Shown here: positions 16,615 through 25,386 of the stretch, piece after piece
Position numbering within the stretch: the first letter of the stretch is position 1
Layout: each line of letters begins with the position of its first letter
From: Microbacterium capsulatum
GTDB lineage: Bacteria; Actinomycetota; Actinomycetes; Actinomycetales; Microbacteriaceae
Direction of reading: 5' to 3'
Assembly (NCBI RefSeq): GCF_030865425.1
Contig: NZ_JAVFCB010000004.1
Location: forward strand, 248,001-312,000
Length of the DNA stretch: 64,000 bases
Position numbers and translations under genes: made by a program
Notes under the pieces: model-generated
The model's input: only the letters and a program-made list of their open reading frames with translations
Told to the model about the DNA's origin: nothing
The model's database searches: none

Positions 16615-17568
16615 TCAGGCGTGCAGCGCCTCGTTCAGGGTCACCCCGACGCCCGCGCGGCGGGTGGCCTCGACGGCGCCGGTGAGCGAGTTGCGGCGGA
16701 ACAGGATCCCGTTCTGGCCGCTCAGCTCTCCACCCTTGACGACCGGGCGGCCGCCGTCGACGAGCGGGGCCGCGTCGGCGAGCACGATCTTCGTGCCGGC
16801 CGTCACGTACAGGCCCGCCTCGACGATGCAGTCGTCGCCGAGCGAGATGCCGATGCCGGCGTTCGCGCCGAGCAGGGTGCGCGCGCCGATCGACACGCGG
16901 TGCGTGCCGCCGCCGGAGAGCGTGCCCATGATCGAGGCGCCGCCGCCGATGTCCGATCCGTCGCCGACGACGACGCCCTGCGAGATCCGCCCCTCGACCA
17001 TCGAGGCGCCCAGGGTGCCCGCGTTGAAGTTCACGAAGCCCTCGTGCATGACGGTCGTGCCCGGGGCGAGGTGCGCGCCCAGGCGGACCCGCGAGGCGTC
17101 GGCGATGCGCACGCCGGCGGGCAGCACGTAGTCGGTGAGCCGGGGGAACTTGTCGACCCCGGAGACCTGGATCCCGGCGCGCTGCAGCGCGGGGCGCAGC
17201 CGCACGGCGTCGGCGGGGAGCATCGGGCCGGCACTCGTCCATGCGATGTTCGGCAGGTGGGCGAAGATGCCGTCCAGGTTCAGCTCGTTCGGGCGCACGA
17301 GCAGGTGCGACAGCGCCTGCAGGCGGAGGTACGCGTCGGCGGTCGAGGCCGGAGCCTCGTCGAGGTCGATCCGCAGCTGGACGGTCTCGACGGTGACGGC
17401 ACGGCGAGGGTCCGGCCCGGCGAACGCCTCCCAGGTCGCGATCGAGGCGGCGAGGTCCCCCGCGGAGGGCTCGGAGGTGCCGATCTCCGGGAACCAGGCG
17501 TCCAGGACGGTGCCGTCGGAGGCGATGGTGGTCAGGCCGGAACCGAAGATCGTGCGGGCGTCGCTCAT
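16615..17568 (-). CDS. dapD: 2,3,4,5-tetrahydropyridine-2,6-dicarboxylate N-succinyltransferase
   Basis: A 317-residue acyltransferase that succinylates tetrahydrodipicolinate using succinyl-CoA, the committing step of the succinylase branch to DAP/lysine. The C-terminal half is a left-handed beta-helix made of hexapeptide repeats ([54 protein letters not shown]). Length equals the actinobacterial DapD type, whose N-terminal domain is unlike that of E. coli. Divergent from dapE with 63 bp between starts; a TACCGT hexamer lies 6 nt before its ATG. The ORF upstream of 17568 is a shadow of dapE. Confidence 0.95.
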   Translation of the reverse strand: MSDARTIFGSGLTTIASDGTVLDAWFPEIGTSEPSAGDLAASIATWEAFAGPDPRRAVTVETVQLRIDLDEAPASTADAYLRLQALSHLLVRPNELNLDGIFAHLPNIAWTSAGPMLPADAVRLRPALQRAGIQVSGVDKFPRLTDYVLPAGVRIADASRVRLGAHLAPGTTVMHEGFVNFNAGTLGASMVEGRISQGVVVGDGSDIGGGASIMGTLSGGGTHRVSIGARTLLGANAGIGISLGDDCIVEAGLYVTAGTKIVLADAAPLVDGGRPVVKGGELSGQNGILFRRNSLTGAVEATRRAGVGVTLNEALHA

Positions 17569-17574
17569 GCCTCC

Positions 17575-17580
17575 ACGGTA
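17575..17580 (-). promoter_or_regulatory. -10 element, leaderless dapD
   Basis: Minus strand TACCGT, 6 nt, then ATG at 17568. Confidence 0.5.
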
Positions 17581-17619
17581 CCGAACCGGACCCCCAGGTT
17601 CCTGCGTGTGACGCGGCGC

Positions 17620-17625
17620 TAGGGT
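17620..17625 (+). promoter_or_regulatory. -10 element, leaderless dapE
   Basis: TAGGGT, 6 nt, then ATG at 17632. The dapD and dapE hexamers are only 39 bp apart, so their upstream promoter parts must overlap. Confidence 0.5.
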
Positions 17626-17631
17626 GGGGGC

Positions 17632-18705
17632 ATGCCGCTCGATCTGACCGCTTCGTCCCTCGAGATCACCCGCACGATCTGCGACATCCCGAGCGTCTCC
17701 GGTGACGAGGCGACCCTCGCCGACCTCATCGAGGACGCGATGCGGTCCCTCGGCCATCTCGAGGTGATCCGCTCCGGCAACACGATCGTCGCGCGCACGG
17801 ATCTGGGTCGCGCCCAGCGCGTCGTGATCGCCGGGCACATCGACACCGTGCCGATCAACGCGAACGTGCCCACCCGCGACATCGAGATCGACGGGGAGCC
17901 GTACCTCTGGGGCCGCGGGACGGTCGATATGAAGGCCGGCGTCGCCGTGCAGCTGAAGCTCGCCGCCGAGCTCGTCGAGCCCGCGGTGGACATCACCTGG
18001 ATGTGGTACGACAACGAGGAGGTCGACGCCGCCCGCAACGGCCTGAAACTGCTCGCGGACAGCCGTCCCGACCTGTTCGCCGCCGACTTCGCGATCCTCG
18101 GCGAGCCCTCGAACGGCCAGGTGGAGGGCGGCTGCAACGGCACGCTGCGCGCGGTCGTGCGCACCACCGGGGTGCGTGCGCACAGCGCCAGGGCCTGGGT
18201 CGGCGAGAACGCGATCCACCGCGCGGCGCCGATCCTCGCCCGCCTTGCCGAGTACCGCCCGCGCGAGGTCCCGGTCGAGGGGCTCGTCTACCGGGAGGGC
18301 CTGAACGCGGTCCGGATCAGCGGCGGCATCGCCGGAAACGTGATCCCCGACGCCTGCGAGGTCGAGGTGAACTACCGCTTCGCGCCGAGCAAGTCCGCCG
18401 CCGACGCGGAGGAGCACGTCCGCCGCGTCTTCGACGGGTTCGCCGTCGAGATCACCGACCTGTCCGCGGGCGCCCGCCCGGGGCTCGACGCCCCGATCGC
18501 GCAGCAGTTCGTCGCCGCGGTCGGCGCCGTCCCGCAGCCGAAGTACGGGTGGACCGACGTCGCCCGGTTCTCCGCCCTGGGCATCCCCGCCGTCAACTAC
18601 GGCCCGGGGGACCCGCATCTCGCGCATCACGACGAGGAGAGGGTGCCGGTCGCACAGATCGCCGACACGGAGCAGGGACTTCGTTCCTGGCTCTCCGGTG
18701 TCTGA
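17632..18705 (+). CDS. dapE: Succinyl-diaminopimelate desuccinylase
   Basis: A 357-residue M20-family zinc amidohydrolase that removes succinate from N-succinyl-LL-DAP. Metal ligands and catalytic residues are visible: His in IAGHIDTVP, Asp in [10 protein letters not shown], the Glu pair in WYDNEEVD, Glu in [12 protein letters not shown] and the C-terminal His in [11 protein letters not shown] dimerisation domain lies between roughly 175 and 290. With DapC (9.5 kb) and DapD next door, three steps of the pathway are in this window. Its last 8 bases overlap the next gene. Confidence 0.95.
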   Translation: MPLDLTASSLEITRTICDIPSVSGDEATLADLIEDAMRSLGHLEVIRSGNTIVARTDLGRAQRVVIAGHIDTVPINANVPTRDIEIDGEPYLWGRGTVDMKAGVAVQLKLAAELVEPAVDITWMWYDNEEVDAARNGLKLLADSRPDLFAADFAILGEPSNGQVEGGCNGTLRAVVRTTGVRAHSARAWVGENAIHRAAPILARLAEYRPREVPVEGLVYREGLNAVRISGGIAGNVIPDACEVEVNYRFAPSKSAADAEEHVRRVFDGFAVEITDLSAGARPGLDAPIAQQFVAAVGAVPQPKYGWTDVARFSALGIPAVNYGPGDPHLAHHDEERVPVAQIADTEQGLRSWLSGV

Positions 18706-19954
18706 GGCGCAGCTCAGCGCCGCGCCGCGGCGCCTCGCCCCCGCACCGCGCTGGGCGGCCAGGGCGTACGCCCGGGTGCCGGCGTGGGCCGGGATCCTCG
18801 CCGTCTACGTCGTCACCCGTCTGATCACGACGGGCCTGCTCCTCGCCGCGACCGAGGTGTCCGGCGCGCGGTCCCGGTTCGGCCCGAACGCGAGCCTCGG
18901 CTCGTTCCTCACCGGCTGGGACGCGCAGTGGTACTGGTACATCGCCGTGTACGGCTACCCGCGTGTGCTCCCGCTCGGCGCCGACGGGAACATCACGCAG
19001 AACTCGTGGGCGTTCCTGCCGGTGTACCCGTGGGTGTCGCAGGTGGTCGGCCTCCCGTTCGACAGCTGGCCTCTCGGCGCGCTCGTGGTGTCGCTGGTCT
19101 CCGGCTACCTGTGCTGTCTTGTGCTGTTCCGGATGATGCGCGGGCGGATCGGCCGGATGGCGGCGGTCTGGACGGTGGTGTTCTTCGCCGCTGGCCCCCT
19201 GGGCGCGCTGTTCCAGGTCGGCTACGCCGAGGTCCTGAACCTGCTGTTCCTGCTGCTCGCACTGGACGGGCTGGCGCGCCGAAGATACGTGCGGCTGTAT
19301 CCGCTCATCCTGGTGATGGGCTTCACCCGCCCCGGCGTCCTGGCGTTCGCGATGATGCTCGGGCTCATGCTCGTGCTGCGCTGGATCAGGCGCCGGACGG
19401 ATCCGCTGCGGCCGCGGGAGATCGTGCACTATCTCGCCCTGGGTGCGCTCGGGATCGTGGTCGGCTTCGCCTGGCAGGTCATCGCGGGGCTCGTCACCGG
19501 GGATCCGAACGCGTACATGGAGACCGAGCTCTCCTGGCGCGGGATCTGGATGCCCGGCGCGGGAGACGCGGCGTTCGTCCCGTTCGACGGCTGGCTGACC
19601 GCGATGCCGTACTGGGCGCGGCTGTTGGGGATCCCGGGATGGGTCGGGATCGCCGTGCTCGTCGCCGTCATCGCGCTGTTCGCCTGGGTGCTGCTGGCAG
19701 GGCGCGGCGTGCGCCGGCTCGGCCCCGAGATCCGGCTGTTCAGCGCGAGCTACGCGCTGTACCTGCTCGCGGTGTTCTTCCCGCAGTCCAGCACGCTGCG
19801 CCTGCTGCTCCCGATCAGCCCGCTGTGGGGAGCCGTCGGGTGGCGGCGGTCCTGGTGGTTCCGCGGGATCGTCCTGGTCGCCTGCATCGGGCTGCAGTGG
19901 CTGTGGATCTACAACGTGTACGGCATGGCCAACACGTTCTGGCGGGTGCCCTGA
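18698..19954 (+). CDS. PIG-V-like membrane mannosyltransferase
   Basis: A 418-residue polytopic membrane protein with about ten helices. The acidic, aromatic segment after the first helix ([17 protein letters not shown]) and the following FLPVYPW match the luminal/periplasmic loop signature of PIG-V/GPI mannosyltransferase II-related proteins, which in Actinobacteria use polyprenyl-phosphate mannose for lipoglycans or glycoproteins. The GTG start overlaps the dapE end by 8 bp, so it is probably co-transcribed. Family assignment rests on these motifs and topology; acceptor unknown. Confidence 0.75.
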   Translation: MSEAQLSAAPRRLAPAPRWAARAYARVPAWAGILAVYVVTRLITTGLLLAATEVSGARSRFGPNASLGSFLTGWDAQWYWYIAVYGYPRVLPLGADGNITQNSWAFLPVYPWVSQVVGLPFDSWPLGALVVSLVSGYLCCLVLFRMMRGRIGRMAAVWTVVFFAAGPLGALFQVGYAEVLNLLFLLLALDGLARRRYVRLYPLILVMGFTRPGVLAFAMMLGLMLVLRWIRRRTDPLRPREIVHYLALGALGIVVGFAWQVIAGLVTGDPNAYMETELSWRGIWMPGAGDAAFVPFDGWLTAMPYWARLLGIPGWVGIAVLVAVIALFAWVLLAGRGVRRLGPEIRLFSASYALYLLAVFFPQSSTLRLLLPISPLWGAVGWRRSWWFRGIVLVACIGLQWLWIYNVYGMANTFWRVP

Positions 19955-20035
19955 CCTCGTCCTCGTCGCACGGCGGGCGCGATCGATCGCGCGGCGCGGG
20001 CCGTCCCGCGCGGTAAGCGGTGTCCCGGGACCCAC

Positions 20036-20041
20036 TAATAT
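20036..20041 (+). promoter_or_regulatory. Candidate -10 of the DUF3117 gene
   Basis: TAATAT, an unusually AT-rich hexamer for this genome, 36 nt before the ATG at 20078; GGAAAGGGAG (20061-20070) would serve as ribosome-binding site. Confidence 0.45.
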
Positions 20042-20077
20042 GGAAGTCGTAGACCACCGAGGAAAGGGAGCACCGCG

Positions 20078-20251
20078 ATGGCAGCGATGAAGCCGAGGAC
20101 CGGCGACGGACCCATGGAGGCCGTGAAGGAGGGCCGGCTGATCATCGTGCGCGTGCCGCTCGAGGGCGGCGGGCGTCTGGTCGTCTCCGTGAACGACGCC
20201 GAGGCGAAGGAGCTTCACGACGTGCTGAGCGCCGTCGTGGCAGCGGCCTAG
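20078..20251 (+). CDS. DUF3117 domain microprotein
   Basis: A 57-residue protein beginning MAAMKPRTGDGPMEAVKEGR and ending in a short helix with ELHDVLSAVVAAA. It is a strongly conserved actinobacterial microprotein (DUF3117) of unknown function; the stretch RLIIVRVPLEGGGRLVVSVNDAEAK would form a small beta-sheet. It has its own AT-rich -10, a good ribosome-binding site and a terminator, so it is a stand-alone, probably highly expressed gene. Confidence 0.88.
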   Translation: MAAMKPRTGDGPMEAVKEGRLIIVRVPLEGGGRLVVSVNDAEAKELHDVLSAVVAAA

Positions 20252-20302
20252 TTCCGTATGGTCGGTGCCCCAGGGCGCCGACACGGACACGTTCCGATCT
20301 TC

Positions 20303-20328
20303 GAAAGGCCCGCTTCGGCGGGCCTTTC
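20303..20328. terminator. Terminator between the DUF3117 gene and the convergent methyltransferase
   Basis: GAAAGGCCCGC-TTCG-GCGGGCCTTTC: perfect 11-bp stem with a UUCG tetraloop and flanking A and T runs, working in both directions. Confidence 0.93.
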
Positions 20329-20334
20329 GTCTTG

Positions 20335-20967
20335 TCAGTCGGCGATGCTGGTGAGCTGCAGCAGCCCCTCGCCCACGGTGGACAGGGCCGCGAGCACGGC
20401 CGGCGACTGCTGCGTCTCCTGGATGAGCGAGCGGTAGGCGACCGTCACGTCGTCGCGCTGGACCGGATCCGCCACCCTGCCGCCGCCGAGCACCCGCGGC
20501 ACGAGAACGGTGCCGCCCGCGCGCACGAGGCGCAGCCCGTGCTCGACGTACTCGATCACGTTCTCGGGATCCGCGTCGACGAAGACGATGTCGTAGGCCG
20601 CCTCGTTCATGCGCGGCAGCACGTCGGCGGCGCGACCGGCGATGAAGCGGGCGCGGGTGGGGGCGATCCGGGCGTCCTGGAACGCCGAGCGCGCGGCGGC
20701 GAGGTGCTCCGGCTCGTTGTCGATCGAGGTGAGCACGGCCTTCGGGGCGCCGCGCAGCAGCCACAGCCCGGAGACGCCCGCGCCGGTGCCGATCTCGACG
20801 ATCGAGCGCGCTCCGGTCGCCGCGGCGATCACCGCGGACTGTGCGCCGACGGCGGCGCTGATCGGCTGCGCGCCCAGTTCGACCGCGTGCGCACGGGCCC
20901 GGACGATCTCATCCGGTTCGACGATGGCTTCGCGCACGTACCGCGCGTTCGAATCCTGCTCGCTCAC
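20335..20967 (-). CDS. SAM-dependent O-methyltransferase
   Basis: A 210-residue class I methyltransferase of the catechol/caffeoyl-CoA O-methyltransferase family (family 3). SAM-binding motif I is VEIGTGAGVSGLWLL, motif II SIDNEPEHLAAA, and the metal/substrate region YDIVFVDADPENVIEYVEHGLRLVRAGG. The physiological substrate in Actinobacteria is unknown. GTG start at 20967. It is transcribed toward the shared terminator and away from tatB. Confidence 0.9.
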   Translation of the reverse strand: MSEQDSNARYVREAIVEPDEIVRARAHAVELGAQPISAAVGAQSAVIAAATGARSIVEIGTGAGVSGLWLLRGAPKAVLTSIDNEPEHLAAARSAFQDARIAPTRARFIAGRAADVLPRMNEAAYDIVFVDADPENVIEYVEHGLRLVRAGGTVLVPRVLGGGRVADPVQRDDVTVAYRSLIQETQQSPAVLAALSTVGEGLLQLTSIAD

Positions 20968-21054
20968 TTCGACTCCCTAGCGGTCGCTCAGTGCACCGCA
21001 TGTTCTCGAACCAGCGTAGGCGTCCTCCGTGCGCGGGGAGGTCAGGCGCGGCGG

Positions 21055-21060
21055 TAGCCT
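21055..21060 (+). promoter_or_regulatory. -10 element, leaderless tatB
   Basis: TAGCCT, 6 nt, then ATG at 21067. Confidence 0.5.
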
Positions 21061-21066
21061 GGAGAC

Positions 21067-21531
21067 ATGTTCTTCGGCATCACGGTCGAGAAGTTGCTGG
21101 TGATCGGCGTGATCGCCGCCCTTCTCGTCGGTCCTGAGCGTCTTCCGCGCTATGCGGAGGCTCTCGCGCGCTTCACCCGGAGCGCGGGTTCCTACCTCCG
21201 CGGCGCGAGGGACCGGATGCGCGAGGAGGTCGGTCCGGAGATCGACGAGCTGGACTGGCGCAAGCTGGACCCGCGGCAGTACGACCCGCGCCGGATCATC
21301 CGGGACGCGCTGCTGGACGACAGCCCCGCCGCACCGCGGGCGTCGTCGGCCTCGGTCCCGGCGCCGGTCGCGTCGGACGAGGCCGCCCCCGCCCCGGGGT
21401 CCGCGGCGGCGGTGCTGGCGACCGCGACGGCGATGAACGCGGCGTCCGCCGAGGCGGACGGGGCCGCGCCGAAGGGCCCGCGGGTGTTCTCCGCGGACTC
21501 GCTGCCGCCGTACGACAGCGAAGCGACCTGA
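21067..21531 (+). CDS. tatB: Sec-independent protein translocase TatB
   Basis: A 154-residue protein with the short N-terminal membrane anchor (KLLVIGVIAALLVGPERLPRY), the Pro/Gly hinge and amphipathic helix (EALARFTRSAGSYLRGARDRMREEVGPEIDEL) of TatB, then an Ala/Pro-rich cytoplasmic tail. It receives twin-arginine signal peptides together with TatC. tatA and tatC are not in the window, which is normal in Actinobacteria where tatB is separate. Leaderless start signal. Confidence 0.9.
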   Translation: MFFGITVEKLLVIGVIAALLVGPERLPRYAEALARFTRSAGSYLRGARDRMREEVGPEIDELDWRKLDPRQYDPRRIIRDALLDDSPAAPRASSASVPAPVASDEAAPAPGSAAAVLATATAMNAASAEADGAAPKGPRVFSADSLPPYDSEAT

Positions 21532-21543
21532 GAGCCCCCGCGT

Positions 21544-22671
21544 CTAGCGCGGCGAGAACGGCAGCGGCCGTCCTGCGAGCCGCCGGCCCGATCCCTCGAT
21601 CGCGTCGGCGAGCGCGATGATCGCGCGCGCCGCCGGGTCGGCCGGATCCGCGAGCACGATCGGGGCGCCGGCGTCGCCGCCCGTGCGCAGCGCCGGGCTC
21701 AGCGGCACCGAGGCGAGCAGCGGCACCGGATCCGCCCCGGCCGAGAGCGCGGCCGCGACCGCCTCGCCGCCGCCCGAGCCGAACAGGTCGAGCAGGGTGC
21801 CGTCGGGCAGGGCCATCGCGGCCATGTTCTCGACCACGCCGATCACCCGCTGACCGGTCTGCCGGGCGACGAGGCCGCTGCGGATCGCGACGTCCGATGC
21901 GGCCTCCTGCGGGGTGGTCACCACGAGCACCTCCGCGTGCGGCAGCAGCTGCCCGAGTGTGATCGCGATGTCTCCCGTGCCGGGCGGCATGTCGATCAGC
22001 AGGACGTCGAGATCGCCGAAGAACACGTCGGTGAGGAACTGCTGCACGGTGCGGTGCAGCATCGGGCCGCGCCAGGCGACGACGGACTCGCCCTCGCGCA
22101 GGAACATCCCGATCGAGATCGCCTTCACATCGTGCGCGACCGGCGGCAGCATGAGGTCGTCGATGCGGGTCGGCTGCGTGCCGGGCACGATCCCGAGCAG
22201 GCCGGGGATGGAGAAGCCGTGCACGTCCGCGTCGATGAGCCCGACGCGGCGGCCGCGGGCGGCCAGGGCCACGGCGAGGTTGGCGGTGATCGAGGACTTG
22301 CCGACCCCGCCCTTGCCGCTCGTGACGGCGATCACCCGGGTCAGCGAGTCGGGGCCGAACGGCATCTGCCGCGGGGCCCTGCCGTCCCTCAGCCGCTCGG
22401 TGAGCGCGCGGCGCTCGTCCGGCGTCATCACGCCGACGGACAGGTCGACCGCGTCGATCCCCGGCACGGCGGACGCCGCAGCGCGCACGTCCGCCTCGAT
22501 CCGGGTCGCGGCGGGGCAGCCCACGATCGTCAGCGCGATGCCGACGTGCGCGACGGATCCGTCGACCGTGATGTCGCGGAGCATGTCGAGGTCGGCGAGC
22601 GGCCGGCGCAGCTCGGGGTCGGTGACGGCGCCGACGGCGCGGCGGACGGCATCGGCGAGATCGGCGGTCAC
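21544..22671 (-). CDS. Mrp/NBP35-type iron-sulfur cluster carrier ATPase
   Basis: A 375-residue P-loop ATPase. Residues ~1-90 are a MIP18/DUF59 domain (GVMTPDERRAL end), and the rest the Mrp ATPase with the deviant Walker A SGKGGVGKSS near residue 115 and the switch DMPPGTGDIAITLGQL. Family members carry and deliver Fe-S clusters. The CPxC cluster-binding motif of the E. coli type is absent here (GVVENMAAMALPDGTLL), as I recall for mycobacterial Mrp too. The GTG start overlaps the stop of the DUF1003 gene (GTGA), placing it last in the MgtE-like/DUF1003/Mrp operon. Confidence 0.9.
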   Translation of the reverse strand: MTADLADAVRRAVGAVTDPELRRPLADLDMLRDITVDGSVAHVGIALTIVGCPAATRIEADVRAAASAVPGIDAVDLSVGVMTPDERRALTERLRDGRAPRQMPFGPDSLTRVIAVTSGKGGVGKSSITANLAVALAARGRRVGLIDADVHGFSIPGLLGIVPGTQPTRIDDLMLPPVAHDVKAISIGMFLREGESVVAWRGPMLHRTVQQFLTDVFFGDLDVLLIDMPPGTGDIAITLGQLLPHAEVLVVTTPQEAASDVAIRSGLVARQTGQRVIGVVENMAAMALPDGTLLDLFGSGGGEAVAAALSAGADPVPLLASVPLSPALRTGGDAGAPIVLADPADPAARAIIALADAIEGSGRRLAGRPLPFSPR

Positions 22672-23210
22672 GGCGTCGGCTCCGGATCCTCCTCGCGCAG
22701 CTCGGCGAGCAGCGCCCTGAGCTCGGTGCGCAGCACCTCGCGGGTGACGGGCTGGGTGTGCGGGGAGCCGGCGCCGCTCTCCTCGATCGCCATGCGCAGC
22801 GCCACGATCTCGCGCGCGAGGTACTCGGTGTCCGCGAGGTTGCGCTCTGCGCGCTGCCGGTCCTGCTCGATCTGCACGCGATCCCGGTCGTCCTGGCGGT
22901 TCTGCGCGAGCAGGATCAGGGGAGCGGCGTACGACGCCTGCAGCGACAGGATCAGGGTGAGCAGGGTGAAGTTCGTCGCCGCGGGGTCGAACTGCCACGC
23001 CCGGGGCAGGGCGATGTTCCACCACAGCCAGACCGTGACGAACACGGTCATGCCGATGAGGAACCCGGAGGTGCCCATCGCGCGGGCGAACGCCTCGGAG
23101 AAGCGCCCGAACGTGTCGCGAGGCGTCTGCGGGCCGCTCCGGGCGAGCATGCCGCCCCGACCCCGGGGAGCGTCCAGACCGCTGCGCCGCCGATCCGACC
23201 GCGCCATCAT
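22668..23210 (-). CDS. DUF1003 membrane protein
   Basis: A 180-residue protein with two central membrane helices (TSGFLIGMTVFVTVWLWWNIALP and NFTLLTLILSLQASYAAPLILLA), the invariant NRQDDRDR motif right after helix 2, and a long C-terminal coiled-coil-like region. This is the DUF1003 family. It starts in ATGA overlap with the MgtE-like gene, which lacks its own membrane domain; the recurrent pairing suggests that DUF1003 supplies the membrane part, but this is inference. Confidence 0.88.
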   Translation of the reverse strand: MMARSDRRRSGLDAPRGRGGMLARSGPQTPRDTFGRFSEAFARAMGTSGFLIGMTVFVTVWLWWNIALPRAWQFDPAATNFTLLTLILSLQASYAAPLILLAQNRQDDRDRVQIEQDRQRAERNLADTEYLAREIVALRMAIEESGAGSPHTQPVTREVLRTELRALLAELREEDPEPTP

Positions 23211-24478
23211 CCTGCCGCGCCCTTCGCGGGGGTGTTCTGCTGATCCGTGTCGTGCGAGCGCCAGTCGTCGGGCAGCAGGTAGTCGAGCACGTCGTCGACG
23301 CTGATCGCGCCGACGAGGCGGTGCGCCTGATCCACCACCGGCAGCGAGACCAGGTCGTAGCTCGCGAGCATGCGGGCGACCTCGGCCGCCGACGCCGTCA
23401 CCGGCACCGGCTCGAGGGTGTCGTCGACGATCGCGCCGAGCCTCTCGTGCGGCGGGTAGCGCAGCATCCGCTGGAAGTGCACCATGCCGAGCAGGCGCCC
23501 GGTCGGGGTCTCGAACGGCGGCAGCGTCACGAACACCGCCGCGGCCAGCGCGGGGTGCAGCTCGTGCCGGCGGATCAGCGCGAGCGCCTCGGCGACGGTG
23601 GCGTCGGCGGACAGGATGATCGGCTCGGGGGTCATCAGACCGCCCGCCGTGTCGGGGCTGTACCGGAGCAGCATGCGGACGTCCTCCGCCTCCTCCGGCT
23701 CCATCAGCTCGAGCAAGTGCTCCAGGCGGCCCTGCGGCAGCTGCGCGAGCAGGTCGGCGGCGTCGTCCGGCTCCATCTGGTCGAGGATGTCGGCGGCGCG
23801 CTCGTCGCCCAGGCGATCCAGGATGTCCATCTGGTCGTCCTCGGGCATCTCCTCGAGGGCGTCGGCGAGACGCTCGTCGGGGAGCTCCTCGGCGACCTCG
23901 ATGCGGCGCTGCTGGGGCAGGTCGAGCAGCGTGTTCGCGAGGTCGGCGGGGTGCATCTCGGAGAACGTCGCGACGAGCTGCTCGGCGGACTGCGCCTCGC
24001 CGGGCAGGCGCTGCTCGCGCACCTCGCTCCAGTCGGCGAACGCGGTCGGCCCCTTCGCGAACGGCGAGGCGCTCGTCTTCGGCTTGCGCAGGAACAGCTG
24101 GCCGATCGACCACTCGCCGAGCCGGTTCGGGCCGATCGCGACGTCCTCGATCACGGCTGCGCCGGATCCGTCCGCGAAGTCCACGCGGCGGCCGATGAGC
24201 TCGGCCATGATCCGCACCTCGCCGTTGCGCGGCTTGAACCGGCGCACGTTCATCAGGCCGGAGGTGATCACCTGTCCCGTGCTGATCGAGCTGACCCGCC
24301 CGATCGAGAGGAACACCTGACGCCGGCCGGGGATCTCGCACACGAGACCGATCACGCGGGGGGAGGCCGAACTTCGGTACACGACGACGACATCCCGGAC
24401 TTTGCCGATCCGATCGCCGGCGGGGTCGAACACGGCGCACCCGGCCAGGCGCGCGACGAAAACCCGCTGTGTGCTCAT
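23207..24478 (-). CDS. Soluble MgtE-N/CBS protein (magnesium transporter-like, no membrane domain)
   Basis: A 423-residue protein. Residues ~1-75 resemble a PRC-barrel (VFVARLAGCAVFDPAGDRIGKVRDVVV), ~130-260 are the MgtE N-terminal superhelix (repeated LADALEEMPEDDQMDILDRL-like units), and ~265-410 two CBS domains ending in AISVDDVLDYLLPDDW. Genuine MgtE channels continue with a five-helix pore; here the frame stops 25 residues after the second CBS. The gene is followed in ATGA overlap by DUF1003 and then mrp. A Mg- or nucleotide-sensing regulatory role is plausible, transport by itself is not. A TACGCT hexamer lies 6 nt before the ATG. Confidence 0.88.
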   Translation of the reverse strand: MSTQRVFVARLAGCAVFDPAGDRIGKVRDVVVVYRSSASPRVIGLVCEIPGRRQVFLSIGRVSSISTGQVITSGLMNVRRFKPRNGEVRIMAELIGRRVDFADGSGAAVIEDVAIGPNRLGEWSIGQLFLRKPKTSASPFAKGPTAFADWSEVREQRLPGEAQSAEQLVATFSEMHPADLANTLLDLPQQRRIEVAEELPDERLADALEEMPEDDQMDILDRLGDERAADILDQMEPDDAADLLAQLPQGRLEHLLELMEPEEAEDVRMLLRYSPDTAGGLMTPEPIILSADATVAEALALIRRHELHPALAAAVFVTLPPFETPTGRLLGMVHFQRMLRYPPHERLGAIVDDTLEPVPVTASAAEVARMLASYDLVSLPVVDQAHRLVGAISVDDVLDYLLPDDWRSHDTDQQNTPAKGAAG

Positions 24479-24484
24479 GTTTCC

Positions 24485-24490
24485 AGCGTA
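24485..24490 (-). promoter_or_regulatory. -10 element, leaderless MgtE-like operon
   Basis: Minus strand TACGCT, 6 nt, then ATG at 24478. Confidence 0.5.
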
Positions 24491-24612
24491 CTGTCCCGGG
24501 TGCTCCCGGTCGGGGCCCGTGACGCCGGTGTTCCCTTATCTCGGCGCGGTTTTCGGAAGGCTCCTCGGGCGGGCAGGAGGACCCCGTCGGAGGCGCATGG
24601 AAGAATGGCCGG

Positions 24613-25386
24613 ATGAGCATGCTGAACAGTTCGGGCGGTGCCGGCGAGATCGGCGAGACCGTCGCCTCGGTCGCCGACTACGACGCCGCGCAGAAGCTCG
24701 TCTCCCAGCTGATCGCGGGGGAGGTGCCCGCCCGCGCGATCGCGATCGTCGGAGTCGGCGTGCGCACCGTGGAGCGGGTGACCGGGCGTCTGGGCTACGC
24801 GAATGCGGCGCGCTCCGGCGCGGTCAACGGCGTGCTCATCGGACTGTTCCTCTCCGCGTTCTTCGTGCTCGGCAACCCGGCGGTGCCGATCCAGGCGTTC
24901 CTCGGCGTGATCTTCGTCGGCGTCGCGATCGGCATGATCCTGAGTCTCATCGCTTACGCGATCGTGCGCCGCCGCCGCGACTACGCGAGCGTCATGCAGC
25001 TGAACGCCGAGCACTACGAGGTCACCGTGCTGGCCGCCTCCGTGGGCAAGGCGCGCCAGGTGCTCGGCCGCTCGGCCACGACATCCCCCGCCGCGCGCCC
25101 GGGCGGCGCACCGGGATTCCCCGCGCCCGCCGAGCCGCCGCGCTACGGCGAGCGGGTGGACCCCTACGGGCACACGCCGCCCACGCCGGCGCCCCCCGCC
25201 GCGCCGGCCGCGCCCGCCGCCTCGGAGGAGGAGCCGCCGCGCTTCGGCGAGCGGATCGCCCCGGAGCGCCCGCCGCTTCCGCCGGCACCGCCGGCCGCCC
25301 CGCAGCCGCCGGCCGAGTCCGAGCAGAGCGCCGCTGCGTCGGACACCCCCGAGGAGCGCCCCGAGGGCGACGGCTCCGGCCGATGA
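24613..25386 (+). CDS. YflT/GsiB-type general stress protein domain, membrane
   Basis: A 257-residue protein. The N-terminal ~60 residues (VASVADYDAAQKLVSQLIAGEVPARAIAIVG) match the YflT/17M general-stress-protein domain, followed by two membrane helices (VLIGLFLSAFFVLG and FLGVIFVGVAIGMILSLIAYAIV) and a soluble part. The last ~100 residues are Pro/Ala/Glu-rich with a repeated PPRYGERV / PPRFGERI unit, probably disordered. Function unknown; family members are stress-induced in Bacillus. Stop overlaps the next start (ATGA). Confidence 0.8.
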   Translation: MSMLNSSGGAGEIGETVASVADYDAAQKLVSQLIAGEVPARAIAIVGVGVRTVERVTGRLGYANAARSGAVNGVLIGLFLSAFFVLGNPAVPIQAFLGVIFVGVAIGMILSLIAYAIVRRRRDYASVMQLNAEHYEVTVLAASVGKARQVLGRSATTSPAARPGGAPGFPAPAEPPRYGERVDPYGHTPPTPAPPAAPAAPAASEEEPPRFGERIAPERPPLPPAPPAAPQPPAESEQSAAASDTPEERPEGDGSGR

